Assembly (NCBI GenBank): GCA_012934845.2
Contig: WNNJ02003727.1
Coordinates: 124,001-188,000, forward strand
Direction of reading: 5' to 3'
DNA length: 64,000 bases
From: Pomphorhynchus laevis
Taxonomy: Eukaryota > Acanthocephala > Palaeacanthocephala > Echinorhynchida > Pomphorhynchidae
This document shows, in pieces, positions 1 to 10,386 of the stretch. Position 1 is the stretch's first letter, and each line of letters starts with the position of its first letter. The notes beneath the pieces were generated by a model. That model made no database searches and was not told the DNA's origin. It saw only the letters and a program-made list of their open reading frames with translations. The translations under genes and the position numbers were made by a program.

Positions 1-720
1 TATAATCTGAAGGATCCGAGTCCACGCTTAAATAGTAGGAATGCATAATCACGTTCTCTGACAGCTCGCTTCAACTCACTGTCAAACCATTTGGGTTTGG
101 AGGATTGTGGTTTACGTGTTACGCAAGAGGAAAAGGCGTGAAGTAGATTAATCAATGTTGTGTGGAGGAACGACCAGGCCACATGAACGCCGACTGTTCT
201 AGCACAAGGCCATCTTACTAGGTTCAGCATTTCATTAATTGTATCGTAATCCGCATTCATAACACCAATCGTTTTTTTTTAAATTCACCAGACGCCAAAT
301 ATGACCAGGTAGGATGATACGTAAAGTGCAGTGATCGCTGGAGCCTAATGGCGGACCGCAACTTAATGACTCAACGACAGAATCATTGATACATAGGCAT
401 AAATCTAGCAGGGAATGACTTTTATTACGTATACGAGTATTACAATGGACAAGCTGACAGAGCGTGAGCTCATTGAATACATCAAGTAAGGCTGATGATT
501 CTTCATCACACCCCTGGATCGCGGTATAAGAGACCCAATCGATATTTGGAGTGTTAAGATCTCCGCAGATTAAGGTATCCACATTGCCGGAAGAGTGATG
601 TGTTAACGACTTTATGATGAGTGGTGTTTTTGATCGAGGACTACGATAAACAATACAAATGCGATAGACCTTACCTCGTTCCTCCGTCACTTCAATCCAC
701 AAAAGCTCATTTCCATAATC
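1..720 (-). pseudogene. C1 ORF2 fragment: endonuclease C-terminal half and linker
   Basis: The minus-strand translation shows APE endonuclease blocks: IVYRSP, then ICGDLNTPNIDW, then LLDLCL, then SSDHCTL, the usual GDxN and SDH catalytic neighbourhood. After one break it continues through KPKWFDSELKRAVRERD, the conserved linker just before RT in CR1-type elements. The RT itself would lie left of the window. It is the continuation of the endonuclease start at 4755-5086, from which D1 separated it. Related but distinct from the plus-strand copy at 13797-14659. Confidence 0.75.
710..720. repeat. Target site duplication of D1 (partner at 4755-4765)
   Basis: The 11-mer TTTCCATAATC occurs at 710-720 and again at 4755-4765, exactly bracketing the Jockey-like element D1. 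It falls inside the C1 endonuclease, at codons for DYGN, and only one copy would be expected in an uninterrupted element. This dates D1 as younger than C1. Confidence 0.85.
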
Positions 721-855
721 AACAACAACGATTTTATTAAATAATAAATAACAAGCATGCAATACAACAAACAGTTAAGTCAAGTCAGATAGTTAGACAA
801 ATCGAATCGCACAACAACATTCAATCTTCAGTTCTAGAATCTTCAGTCTTCAAAG

Positions 856-3317
856 TTACGGCCTCAAATCCATGGGGATCTGAGCCCCCAACCATTCCAA
901 CACGCCGCTTTCCGACTGAACCACCCGGGGTATTTCCCCCTCCCGAAGAGACCAGTCAGCGCGGACTATGTTGGGTAAGCGAGAAATGAGGAGCTTAAGA
1001 AACCTTAGTCTTTGCTCTGGGGGACGTCCTCTAGAGAAGAAGACTAATCCCGAGATAGCCCAAGTGCCCCAAAGGCGCACCTGGGTTTTCCCATTCAACG
1101 ACAGATGCTGGGCACGTTTCAGAGCCCATCTAGCTCTCTTCGGGATACGTTTAAGTCTATCCAGGTCAGCTTTCGCCGACCAGTTCACCGAAACAGTGAA
1201 CCCCAGGTATTTTACTCGACTTGTGAAGGTAGGGAGTGGATCAGAGGCAAATAAGGAGGCAAGAGCAGAGAGTGCTAGTCTCTTAAGCTTTTGCTTCATC
1301 GCAGGGGAACCATGAAAGACAACCACCTGCGATTTGGCGGAGTTTAGAATAAGATTGGACCTATGTAACTGGTCTTTTAATCTTAAAAAGAAACGGCTGA
1401 TGTTAGAGACTACGTCCTTACACCTGCGTCCAGAGAACAGGGCTGTGGTGTCATCAGCGTACACCACTAGACGTTGATCACGCTGCTTAAATATTTTAAA
1501 GAGCTTTATGGAGGCAGCAAGATACAAGACAGGAAAAAGAGGTGAACCTTGAGGCACACCCGTAATAGGGTAGAACTGACGCGCATCAGGGTCGTCTTCG
1601 TAATAAAATCGCTTGGTGTTCAACAGTATCTCCACCCTGTTAACAATTCTCGCAGGCAACCCGATGGACCGGAGAGAAGAGATAACAAAAGGAATGGAGA
1701 TGCGGTCAAATGCAGCAGAAAAGTCAAGGAAAACAGCCACAGCAAGTTGATGGCTATTCTCCCGACAGAACTGATGCACTTCACCTACTGCTGAATGGAC
1801 CGAGCGACCTTTGACGAACCAATGGAAACCAGGTGGGATTAAGTTACGCCTACTTAAATGGTCGCGGATTCTACGCGCAAGCGCTTTTTCGTAGACCGAA
1901 ATGAGGGAATTTTGAATCGAAATGGGCCGCAGGTCTTTAGGACATGAGACCGGATATTTCTTTGGAATAAAAATTCTACGGCTAATGTTGATGCCGGCCA
2001 CATCGGATGAGGTGGCTAATAGCATTGTGACGGCCACCTCCCTTCTTTGATCGGCTGTCAAAAGTTGACAGACGCGAGAAGAGAGTGGAGCGACGGTTTT
2101 GGAGGTGCCCGGAAGAGGCCCCCAGGCATTGAGAATAGCTGGAACTGATATATCTCTACTCCTGAAGTCTCCCCAAGGCGAGATTGGTTGCGGTGATTAA
2201 GTGGCTCCATAGTTGTGTAGGGATAGTGTCTCCTCCAAATCTCTATCAAGACCAATACTTCCGATCCACCCAGATGCTCTATCCTTCCAACAAACAAACT
2301 TCTCTTTCTTGAATATCTTCCAGAAGGAAGACTGAGAAGGGTTAAGACGAGCAATGCTCGACTTATCTTTGCTCAGCTGGAACCAGTATCTGGTACGCCA
2401 GTATTCTATCGAGAGCGTCTGTTTGGCAGAAGAAGAGAGGTTAGGGAGATGCAGCAGTTTGGTCAGGACCCTGAATTTTGTCGGAGTGGGACTGAAAATG
2501 TGACCTTTATAGGTAGTCGATAAAATCGGGGTGGCTTGCGAAGAGAGATAGGAATTAAATCCGGTTAAACTCTCATTGCCAATTCTAGGGAAGCGCTGGA
2601 TCGCTGCTTGGAAGAAAGCCACCCTGATGACATCAAAGTGGAATCTTCTACGAAGCAGGGAGTCCTCTTCTATCCGCCAACGAATCAGGTCATGAGAGGT
2701 GGACAGATGTTGCCGCGATTGCTCCGTGCAGAAGGGTTTAAGCAACCACTTCTCATGGAGCAATAATAAGTCGAGGAGAGAATTCGTTGATGTGCAATGA
2801 AAGGAGGGGGACGGTGGTTTATGGATAAGATAACCGTTCCTGGCTCTGCGAAGTGCTGCATTAATCCAACGACCAGTTCTGTCGTTGAACTCACCAAGTA
2901 CCATGTCATAGCCACCATCAATTATCCCATCCAGGAGGTCACGGTTCTTGTGAATATCTCCCGGACGAATATAGACGTTGGCTAGACTGAGGCGTTTACC
3001 GTTCTTAACGAGTGCTATAACTAAACAAGACAGGGCTGGACACGAGAAGTTTAAAATGAGGGAAGACCTTAAAGAGCATTTAACTAAGGTCAAGAGTCCT
3101 TGAGATGAAGAGGAGTGAGGCGAGTTATATACGGAGTATAGTGGGTATAAATGTGCTTAGGGATAAATCGAGTAATGTCCTGGGGGAGACGGATAGACCG
3201 CGTCTCCTGAAGGACTATAACATCTGCGTCTCTACCAGATAGAAGCCTAAGGGCAGAAGCACCTCCCGAATTCCACTGAAGAATATTCAGTGAAAAAGGC
3301 TCGGGCTTACTCACCAT
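856..3317 (-). pseudogene. D1 ORF2: APE endonuclease and reverse transcriptase
   Basis: Starts MVSKPEPFSLNILQWNSGG, a typical Jockey-group endonuclease start. It then gives DVIVLQETRS, LANVYIRPG and VLGEFNDRTGRW (the D/N active-site block) and SRQHLSTSHDLIRW. The RT part reads PKDLRPISIQNSLISVYEK, VFLDFSAAFDRIS, TGVPQGSP and VVYADDTTALFSG, with YADD as the catalytic pair. The frame shifts once near 3095, and a stop interrupts it near 2197 between endonuclease and RT. The protein ends soon after the thumb, with no RNase H. It would nick target DNA and reverse-transcribe the element RNA. Confidence 0.85.
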
Positions 3318-3443
3318 TGTGATAGATTAGTTGAGACGGGAGTAGCCGACCTAGACAGAGCCAGGAGTGGGAAGGTTGCCCTTCCCACCACCAGCCCTAT
3401 CAGGGGTCAGTACACCCTGGGCGATATCTTCATCTCCCAGGCG

Positions 3444-4580
3444 CTAAAGGTGCTTACCCATTTTATTTGGGGGAACCGTCCGAGCGGACCCGCCTCTCTT
3501 CTTTGATTTAGGTGTAACTGTAACTCCAGGGGAAGACGGAGCAGCCAGAAACGCTCCAAGCAAGGGAGGAATCATTTGCTGTAACTGAGCAAGGATTACT
3601 TTCTTATTATTGTCCAATAAAAATAAGATATCTTTATTCGACATTCTATCGTTTCCAGGTGGATCCGACGCTGCTTTGACAAAATATTTAGACTCAGAGG
3701 GAGAGGCAGTGTGCCTATTCCTGTATTCCATAAAGGATCGACAACGACGAGACCACGCTGGGTGGTCACCGCCGCAATTCTTGCATATAGAGGATTCAAT
3801 ACACTTGATGTCCTCCACCAATGAAGGACAGTTTACCTTTGAGCATACCCCACAACACCTTTCTTCCTTACAAGTGGAGGCCCAATGCCCCCACTTGTGG
3901 CAGTTGTTACAGTGTGGATATGTTAAGCAGTTGGAATCGATGAGCATAAATTTGAGGTTATACCCCATATAGGGGTTAACCGTGTTCAAGCAAAGGATCT
4001 GAGCATTTTCGAGATCACAGGAGGCGAAGGCTACCGGAAGCGCCTCCCCTGTTTTTGATTTTAAAAGCCTGATTGTAGAAAGTTTGTAAAGCTTCTTTAA
4101 ATTCTCTAGATCAGGTTGTTCTAGAAATGCCGGAAAGTTGTTGATTTTAACTGTAGCCTGTATATGCTTAATTTCCAGTGTTCCAGAGTTAGAAAGCAAT
4201 GAATCAAAAATTTTTTTATATGCGATCATGGGATCATGTGTAGTAAAAGATACTCTGATCGAATTATTGAAGATTTTTATACTGTTAAATAGAACCCTTC
4301 CAGGGTATTCTAATGTGAACTTTCTCAGAAAAATGTTGAATAGTAAATGACGTTCTACCGGCTTTGTTGCAGTAAAGATAGATAAGCTTTGTAGTTTTTT
4401 TAATAGGGGGAGTTCCCCTTTTTCGATAGAAGGAACAAAAACGGTACTCACGTGGTTGGTAGAGTTAATAATTGGAATTACCTTATCCAAAGTATCATTT
4501 TCCATCGCTGAATTGATTGATTGAGAAGAATTCATATTAGCTGCCATATAGTATGCTACCACAGTATTACTATTGACCAT
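3444..4580 (-). CDS. D1 ORF1: gag-like RNA-binding protein with zinc knuckles
   Basis: An uninterrupted 378-residue frame. From about residue 223 it has CNNCHKWGHWASTC (CCHC spacing C-x2-C-x4-H-x4-C), then CGVC, then CKNCGGDHPAWSRRC, the triple Cys/His arrangement common in ORF1 of I/Jockey-group LINEs. The N-terminal half is Lys/Ile/Phe-rich without a known motif. The C-terminus is basic (KSKKRGG). ORF2 starts 127 bp downstream. ORF1p coats element RNA in such families. D3, D4 and D5 carry broken homologues. Confidence 0.8.
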   Translation of the reverse strand: MVNSNTVVAYYMAANMNSSQSINSAMENDTLDKVIPIINSTNHVSTVFVPSIEKGELPLLKKLQSLSIFTATKPVERHLLFNIFLRKFTLEYPGRVLFNSIKIFNNSIRVSFTTHDPMIAYKKIFDSLLSNSGTLEIKHIQATVKINNFPAFLEQPDLENLKKLYKLSTIRLLKSKTGEALPVAFASCDLENAQILCLNTVNPYMGYNLKFMLIDSNCLTYPHCNNCHKWGHWASTCKEERCCGVCSKVNCPSLVEDIKCIESSICKNCGGDHPAWSRRCRSFMEYRNRHTASPSESKYFVKAASDPPGNDRMSNKDILFLLDNNKKVILAQLQQMIPPLLGAFLAAPSSPGVTVTPKSKKRGGSARTVPPNKMGKHL

Positions 4581-4754
4581 AAAGTTGTCTTGATCGGTGG
4601 TTAGAATGTCTGGAACAGCTAAATATCCTATTTTCCATTAGAAAAAAAACAGTTTTTTTTTGCACCAGAATTGCAAAAACTAGAATCTTTTGAACCTCCG
4701 ACGCGCTTGTTACTCGATATGTTTTTTGTGAACACTTTTTTCAACTAATTTTTG

Positions 4755-5086
4755 TTTCCATAATCGTCAGAACACAACTCTATTACGTTATAAACAAGAT
4801 TGTCGCGTATATAAGCAGCTACACCGCCACCTCTAGAGATTTTTCGATCACAGCGAACTGTCGTTTAACCGTGAATACCGACTTCAGAATCCAGAATATT
4901 ACAATTTAACAAAGTTTTAGTGAAAAACAGCATGTCGAAATTTTCATGATGTACTATTGCTTTGATTTCATCTAACTTGTTAAACAAACTTAAAACATTT
5001 GAATAGAGCATGTAAAGGCCAGCTTTGGTAGATGTACAGGGAAACTTGTTGACATTTGATTTTAGAGAATTCATACAATCGAACAA
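4755..5086 (-). pseudogene. C1 ORF2 start: endonuclease N-terminal part
   Basis: The translation gives MLYSNVLSLFNKLDEIKAIV and FDMLFFTKTLLN, then after one stop VRCDRKISRGGGVAAYIRD. These are the N-terminal CR1 endonuclease blocks (normally SNVxSLxxKxxE, SETWL, RGGGV). The glutamate usually found in SETWL is replaced here (FTKTLL), a sign of decay. The frame ends at DDYGN where D1 inserted. It matches 13797-14200 of copy C2. Confidence 0.7.
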
Positions 5087-5112
5087 CGAGGATAAATCCG
5101 GATGATTGACCG

Positions 5113-5660
5113 TTAGTAGCGAGTTACAGAGTCTACAGTTGAGTTGGAAATGCGTGCGAAACAGAGACGTTCGATATCCTGTAACAAAATGTCTCGAGAG
5201 CTGTTGATAAAAAATCGAGTGGAGACTCTGCGTCGCACAACCTGAAAATTTCGGATTATAAGATTTTCTTCACAATTCATTCCACGCTCGGCCATCTCAC
5301 GTTTGGCAGTAAACAACTGTTTTCTGTCCTCTGGAGATAAATCTTTCAAAAGACGAATACTCAAACCTCTTAGAAGATGACTGTTTCGTAGTATAAGTGA
5401 ACTCATTACGGTGGAGGCAAGAACAACTTTGAGTAAACGAGGTCGACTATCTTATTCTTTTTTACCAAAGCGAAATAAATTTACTACACGCAAATCCTTT
5501 CGAACTGTGGCAGAGCAGTTTTGCAAAACACATAAGAGGATTGATTTAACTGCATTGACATCATGCTGAATACGTAAGTCATTGTTAACGGCAGATGACT
5601 CGATGAAGTTTGCAATAAGCACACAGTGAGCCCTATCAGAGAGTGTGCGCAAAGAAGGGT
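5113..5660 (-). pseudogene. C1 ORF1 C-terminal half
   Basis: Two minus-strand frames (5452-5652 and 5113-5406) give LSDRAHCVLIANFIESSAVN, VKSILLCVLQN, LFRFGKKE, then LSPEDRKQLFTAKREMAE and NLIIRNFQVVRRR. The same order occurs in C2 (13363-13790) and, more distantly, at the ORF1 ends of families A and B (FQVVHTR). This is the conserved C-terminal nucleic-acid-binding region of CR1-type ORF1; an RRM-like fold is my inference. The stretch is interrupted upstream by A1. Confidence 0.65.
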
Positions 5661-5689
5661 TAGAATTAGAAAAAGGGATTTATTTTAAC

Positions 5690-5726
5690 GTGACAAATGC
5701 ATGCCAGTGCACGCTTACATGACCAC
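5690..5726 (-). promoter_or_regulatory. 3'-terminal stem-loop of L2-like copy A1
   Basis: On the element strand the end reads GTGGTCATG...GCGTGC-ACTG-GCATGC...TTTGTCAC. The inner stem pairs six bases (one G-T wobble) and the outer flanks GTGG/TCAC pair nearly. It sits just before the A-rich end, where LINE RTs are known to recognise their template. Recognition is inferred from position and conservation. Confidence 0.6.
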
Positions 5727-5734
5727 AACAAAAC

Positions 5735-8142
5735 AAGACTGTGAAGCAAGTGTCGAAAAGGTGTGAACGGAGGAGGTGTTTGAATGTGATAAAGGAGGGG
5801 GCGCGGCGGACGTCGAGAGGGAAGTTGATTCCAGGCGAGTGAGGCGGCGACGAGGAAGGATCGGAGACCGTAGTTGTTGGAGTAATTAGGAACGTGGAGT
5901 AAAGAGGGTATGACAGGAACGAAGCGATAGCGAGGTTGAGGCGAGTATCGTCTAAGAAAGGAAGGTTGATGAACTATGGGGAGCCGACAGCGATGAGACG
6001 AAAAGTAACGAGAAGAAGGCGGAGTTTGATGCGGATGTGGATGGTGGGCCAGGAGAGTTGGGCAAAATATGTGGATGTGTGGTCGAAGCGACGGAGACGA
6101 AAGAGCACTCGAACGGCGGTGTTGATTATTCGTTGTAGGGGTAGGATGATGGATTTTGGAGAATTGGCGAAAAGGCTAAGGCAGTAATCGATTTTAGGGA
6201 AAAGAAGCGATGAAAGAAGAGACATACAAGAACGGAAGTCGATAAGGGGGCGGATACGGCGGATGTCACGGAGAATTAAGTTAGATGAGCGGACCTTGTC
6301 ACGGACGAAGGGTTTAAGGGAAAGGTGATCATCGAAATGGAAGCCTAAGAAAGTGAGATTGTGGACTATGGGGATGATCGATGAGGCAAAATATACAGTG
6401 GGAGGAGATATGTTTGGTTTACGGGGAAGGATCCACATTATTTTGGACTTTTCGGGGTTTAGAACGAGATGGAGATTAGAGAGACGTTTGTAGATAGAAG
6501 AAATATAGTTGGAGGCAGAAGAAAGATAGTTGGGTGCATGAGCATAGATTAAAATGTCATCGGCGTATTGCATGACTTTAAAGGAGTAAGGTTTGATAAA
6601 CGGAGAGAGATCGCCAAGCAGAAGAGAGAAAAGCAGGGGACCTAGGACTGAACCTTGTGGGACCCCGCAAAAAATAGGGATGGGAGGGGAGGATGATGAA
6701 TTAGAACAGACGCGAAAGGAACGGTCGGATAGATATGAGGCGAACCAAGCTACGGAGGAGGAAGAAAAGCCGTAATCATAACGAAGGCGAGAAAGGAGGA
6801 CGGAGTGGTCGACAATGTCGAATGCGGAGGAGAGGTCGAGGGAGATGAGAACACTATATAGAGCCTTGTCTCGAGAAATGAGTAAGTCGTTGTACACTTT
6901 TATGCATGCGATTTCTGTCGAGTGATTAGAGCGGAAAGCGGATTGGAAAGGAGGGTACAGATTGGATGAGGAGAGATAAGCGTTGATTTGTATTAAGATG
7001 AGGCGTTCTAAGAGCTTAGAAAGAGTAGGGAGTAGTGAAATGGGGCGATAGCTAGAAGGAAGGGAGGGGTCGAGCGATTGTTTCTTAAGGAGGGGACGAA
7101 CGATTGCGGATTTCCAGTGTGAAGGGAAGATACGACTGCGGATGGACGAGTTAAACAAGGTTGTGAGAAATGGGGATATCGATGAGCATATAGATTTTAA
7201 TATGTGGGTAGGCAGGGGATCGGCAGGTGAGGTTTTGTTGGGCAAGGACATGATGACAGATGATACTTCTGTAGGTGAGACAGGGAGAAGATGAAAGAGT
7301 TCCGGAATGATGAGAGTAGATTGGGCAGAGTGGGATAGGATGGAGACCGGGGTGTGAGAGAGCAGCGTGGATAATTTAGTCTGGAGAAATGAGGAATAAT
7401 CATTGGCATTGATGTTGCACGGCGAAGAGGAGCGAGCAAGGATTGAGTTGAAAGTATGCCATAGAGTCTTAGAGTTGAATGAAGTGATTATTTTATGCTG
7501 CCAGAAGGAGTTGCATTTGGTACGTAGTAGGTTGAGATGAGACCGGCGAAGAGCAAGATAGGAATCACGGAAAGACGGAGTGATCGAGCGGAAATCGCGT
7601 CTGAGAGAGCGGTGATAGACTCGAAAAGCATGGCGGAGTCGACGCTTTGAGAGTAGGCATTGGATGTCAAACCATGGGGCACGGTGCAAGCGACGGTGTG
7701 GGTGAGACTTGAAGGGCAAGAGAATATCGAGAGTGGATGTGAGTTCAGAGTCGAAAAGAAAGGCGAGATCGTGAGGAGATGAATATGTTATTGTGGGTAA
7801 TGATAGAGACGATTTGAGTAAGGCAGAGCGGAGAAGGGAAAGGTAAAGATTTCTCCAAGGGCGACGTAGGATTGTAGGTGTGTGAGGAGGGGTGTGGTTG
7901 CGAGTGAGATCAAGGGTGATTAGAAAGTGATCGGATAGACCAGGATCAGAGATGGACAGTGAGGTGTGGGCAGCAAAATGATCGGGGACAGCGATAATGT
8001 CGAGTGCCCCACAAAGTATATGTGTGGTGGCAGTGGAGATTAGTTTGTAATTGTAGTTGGATAGAAAGTTGATGAACCGGATGGAATCCGTAGAAGAGGG
8101 GCGGTCTATGTGGATTTTCAAGGTGTCCACGGGTGTGGACAA
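5735..8142 (-). pseudogene. A1 ORF2: residual endonuclease and full reverse transcriptase
   Basis: A 722-residue open stretch (5974-8142) continued after a stop to about 5735. It begins inside the endonuclease (HIDRPSSTD, then HILCGALDIIAVPD, then DPGLSDHFL). It has the linker APWFDIQCLLSKRRLRH and then RT: SSYRPISLLPTLSKLLERL, QSAFRSNHSTEIA, ISLDLSSAFDIVDHSVL, CGVPQGSVLGPLLFSLL, VMQYADDILIYAH with catalytic YADD, and the thumb FLGFHFDDHLS. The N-terminal catalytic Asn/Glu blocks of the endonuclease are deleted. The apparent Met at 8142 is an accident of the deletion join. Confidence 0.85.
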
Positions 8143-8151
8143 CTTGAAAAT
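8114..8151. repeat. Near-perfect inverted repeat at the A1 deletion join
   Basis: Two 17-bp arms (8114-8130 and 8135-8151) with one mismatch and a 4-bp loop lie exactly where ORF1 is joined to mid-endonuclease sequence in A1. It is one of several fold-back structures at breakpoints in this window. Confidence 0.7.
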
Positions 8152-9106
8152 TTCTGTCTATGTTTCGGATGGAGAGTAATGTTTCGCCGTTTTCCTCGCG
8201 ACGGCGTTTTTCAATACGGGCTGAAGAGATTTGAGCGATTTCAGAAGGGGCACGATCGGGGAAAATTCGAGTGGTTGAAGATGGCATTAGTTTGAATCGT
8301 TGAGAGAGGACAGAAGACGCGTGAGAGCGATGCTTAAAAACAATTTTTAGGAGAGGGGGCTGGGAACGATTGGATTGAGAAGATTTGCTTAGACGGATGA
8401 ATGCGACAGGAGAAATGTCCTTGAAAAAGGATGGTTTATCCGCAGGAACAATAGACGAGAGGATGGATCCGAAGGCGGAAACATCGTGGTCCGGACGTGC
8501 TTGTGGAGATAAGGAGTTGGAAGGCGTGGTATTAGTGACAATGACGCAACGATTGCGAGAAGGAAAGCGCTTTCGTAAAGGAGGACGACTGACGTGAGTA
8601 GGTGAGATCACGATAGGAGAGCTGGTAGTTGATGATTTGGAGGGATTTGGTTTGACGACGGGAGACATAGAGGATAATGATAATAAAGAGGGTGGCAAGC
8701 GATGTGAGGAAAGGTTATGAGTGGAAGGATAGTGGAGGTTGGTGGAGGTGATTTTGATTGATGGATGCAAGTTATTGAGAAACGAGACGGGAAGGACGGG
8801 ACGTGGGGTGTCGGGGAGTGAAGATGACATGGAATGGAAAGTGTATATGGTGGCAGGGTCGGTGGGTGGAGAAAGGACATTAGAAACGACGGGGGTAGTT
8901 TGAGTTGACGTGTTGGATGTTGATATGTGCTTATTGGAAAGGTTGCAGATTAGTTTGTTGGCACAAAAACCACATACGAAGTCTTCTTTAGCCTTATTCT
9001 TGTCGCCGGCGATTGTTGTCCAGACACTGCAGTCGTGTATCAAGCACTGTACTTGCAGTTGTCCATAGTTGGTGTCGGTCTTAGTTGTTTTCTTACGTCC
9101 TCCCAA
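8120..9106 (-). pseudogene. A1 ORF1: Cys-rich (PHD-like) protein of an L2/CR1-type LINE
   Basis: The frame opens MGGRKKTTKTDTNYG and gives CLIHDCSVWTTIAG then FVCGFCANKL, a paired-Cys motif at residues 21-48 seen at the N-terminus of ORF1 in all CR1/L2-like families here. The middle is Ser/Thr/Pro-rich and low in complexity (about 60-220). The C-terminus gives VAFIRLSKSSQSNRSQPPLL, KIVFKHRSHASSVLSQRFKL, IFPDRAPSEIAQISSARIEK, GETLLSIRNIDRNFQVVHTR. The frame stays open to 7946 only because of the deletion. It is probably an RNA-binding chaperone of the retrotransposition complex. Confidence 0.75.
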
Positions 9107-9175
9107 AAACGATGGTTGTCGTTGATGGTTGTTGTTGATGGTTGTCGTCGATGTCGTCGTTATAGGATGTTTGTA
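9107..9175 (-). repeat. 5' leader of A1 with short repeats
   Basis: Between the ORF1 start and the element's 5' end the sequence repeats GATGGTTGTCGT-like words (plus-strand reading) three to four times. B1, B2 and C copies also have short repeats directly upstream of ORF1, although the repeat words differ. LINE promoters lie internally in this region; promoter function here is inferred. Confidence 0.5.
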
Positions 9176-9181
9176 ATTTTT

Positions 9182-9912
9182 TTATGGATTTGAAAGTGTA
9201 TAGAACTTAATATAACCAAGACAAATTTCAATAGAAGGAACTCTCGCACTATTAGGAGCGGTATTCTGTGACGAAAATGGCGAGATAGAAGTCAGCTGTA
9301 AATTTGGGCGGTGTGAGGTAGGAACTGGCAGCTGAGCTAAATTTACAAGGGACCCAATACCACGTGGATTATCTGATGATGACGTAGAAATGCAATGAGG
9401 GGTAGAAATGTAAGGTGATTTATCTGATACGACCAAAGAAATACTAGGTTGCAAATGGTCAATGACAGTAACATCAGAAGATTGAGCTGATTGATTGGGC
9501 AAAATTGAAGGATGTATAGTAATACCTGTAGAAGAGATGGGAGATTTGGCATTCTTAGAGGCAATCGAATGCGGAAGAATTGAGCATCGAGGTTGAAACT
9601 TATTACAAGACAGAGAGGCATGTGTGAACATCGCTGCATTGCCAGATAGTTTCAATATATTTGTCTTGAGACTCTCTATTTCACTCTTCATCGTATTTAT
9701 CATCTTAGCAGAACAGTAGCCAAAGTAGAATTCGTTGTCTGCACGGCAAGATGCATGGGATTCTGAAGTCCAAATACTTACCCACGTGTGACAATCATTG
9801 TTTGAGCAAAGGACTTATTGTTCAGATCTACTGGAAACATCTCTAACATCAGTGTTGGACGCGACATGGTTAGAAACTTGAGACTTTTGTTTTTTCAGAC
9901 CCATTTGTATAT
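9182..9912 (-). pseudogene. C1 ORF1 N-terminal half
   Basis: The translation starts MGLKKQKSQVSNHVASN. After one stop it gives VLCSNNDCHTWVSIW and FYFGYCSAKM, the paired-Cys motif of CR1-type ORF1 (the first Cys of the second pair has become Tyr). A 173-residue open frame follows, Ser/Pro-rich and ending where A1 inserted. Comparable to 12654-13070 of C2. Confidence 0.65.
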
Positions 9913-9914
9913 AG

Positions 9915-9965
9915 TCGTTTGATTCGTGATAGTCGTTTGATTCGTGATTTGATTCGTTTGATAGT
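9915..9965 (-). repeat. 5' leader repeats of C1
   Basis: The word GTTTGATTCGTGAT (plus reading) occurs twice in full and then in part just upstream of the C1 ORF1 start. It parallels the leader repeats of the other CR1/L2-like copies. Confidence 0.5.
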
Positions 9966-9975
9966 TCTAAAAATC

Positions 9976-10386
9976 AATGAGGACTAGGAAGCCGCGTCCA
10001 GAGTGTAACTTTTCTGACTCCAGAGAAATGTGCAATCCTCTCTTGAAACAGCTGGGTATCGATGATAAATCTATCTTCTTTTGTATATTATTTATTGTAT
10101 GTATATTATACCCCAAACTTTTTTTTGATTTATTGGTCTATAATTTAAGTCAATATTATATTTATTAGTCTATAATTTACAGAATTTGGAAATATGACAT
10201 TTACTGATATTATTATTAAATTTAAAGATTTAATGCTAGTATCATTAGAAACAAAACGTACAACTTAAACCAAGTCGAATTACTAATCAAAATATGACAT
10301 GCCATAATTTCTCATTTATTTTGAATTAATTTCATTTTTATCGAAAAGCGCATTCAATTTGTTTGAGTTAAAACAAAAGTGATTCA
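9976..10386. other. Unassigned, mostly AT-rich stretch
   Basis: The first 100 bp are less AT-rich and open on the plus strand (MRTRKPRPECNFSDSREMCN), but I do not recognise them. The rest is AT-rich, with a short direct repeat of the phrase TTGGTCTATAATTTA. No gene is supported. Confidence 0.4.

Larger units (their letters stand above)
721..4754 (-). mobile_element. Jockey-like LINE copy D1, near full length
   Basis: About 4.0 kb with a 5' leader (4581-4754), ORF1 (3444-4580), ORF2 (856-3317) and a short 3' tail ending in GTT repeats next to the TSD. ORF1 is gag-like with zinc knuckles. ORF2 holds APE endonuclease and RT but no RNase H domain, and is about 820 codons. That layout fits the Jockey group rather than the I clade proper. 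Four relatives (D2-D5) lie in this window. D1 is the best preserved: ORF1 is open throughout and ORF2 has about one frameshift and one stop. Confidence 0.85.
5672..9175 (-). mobile_element. L2-like LINE copy A1 inserted in C1
   Basis: A 3.5-kb minus-strand copy with 5' leader, ORF1 (from 9106), ORF2 (to about 5735) and the family 3' hairpin (5690-5726), ending at an A/T tail at 5672. It lies between the two halves of C1 ORF1. It lacks roughly the first 200 codons of endonuclease, so ORF1 and ORF2 run into each other near 8130. Truncated relatives A2, A3 and A4 carry the same 3' end. The target duplication could not be read clearly. Confidence 0.85.
1..9975 (-). mobile_element. CR1-like LINE copy C1, split by two younger insertions
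   Basis: Three separated minus-strand blocks read as one element in order: ORF1 N-terminus (9182-9912), ORF1 C-terminus plus endonuclease start (4755-5660), endonuclease end plus linker (1-720). The gaps are filled by L2-like A1 (5672-9175) and Jockey-like D1 (721-4754). The endonuclease reading resumes at the residues DYG on either side of D1, which fixes the join. The element runs off the left window edge before its RT domain. It carries stops and is dead. CR1 elements copy themselves by target-primed reverse transcription using an APE-type endonuclease and RT. Block order is seen directly; the clade is inferred from protein likeness. Confidence 0.8.

Noticed and set aside
8385-8597. Plus-strand open frames across A1, and similar antisense frames in A2, B1, B2a, D3 and D5
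   Set aside because: They mirror the antisense of well-supported LINE ORFs; their Arg/Gly/Glu-rich composition is what reverse-reading of Ser/Pro-rich coding gives.
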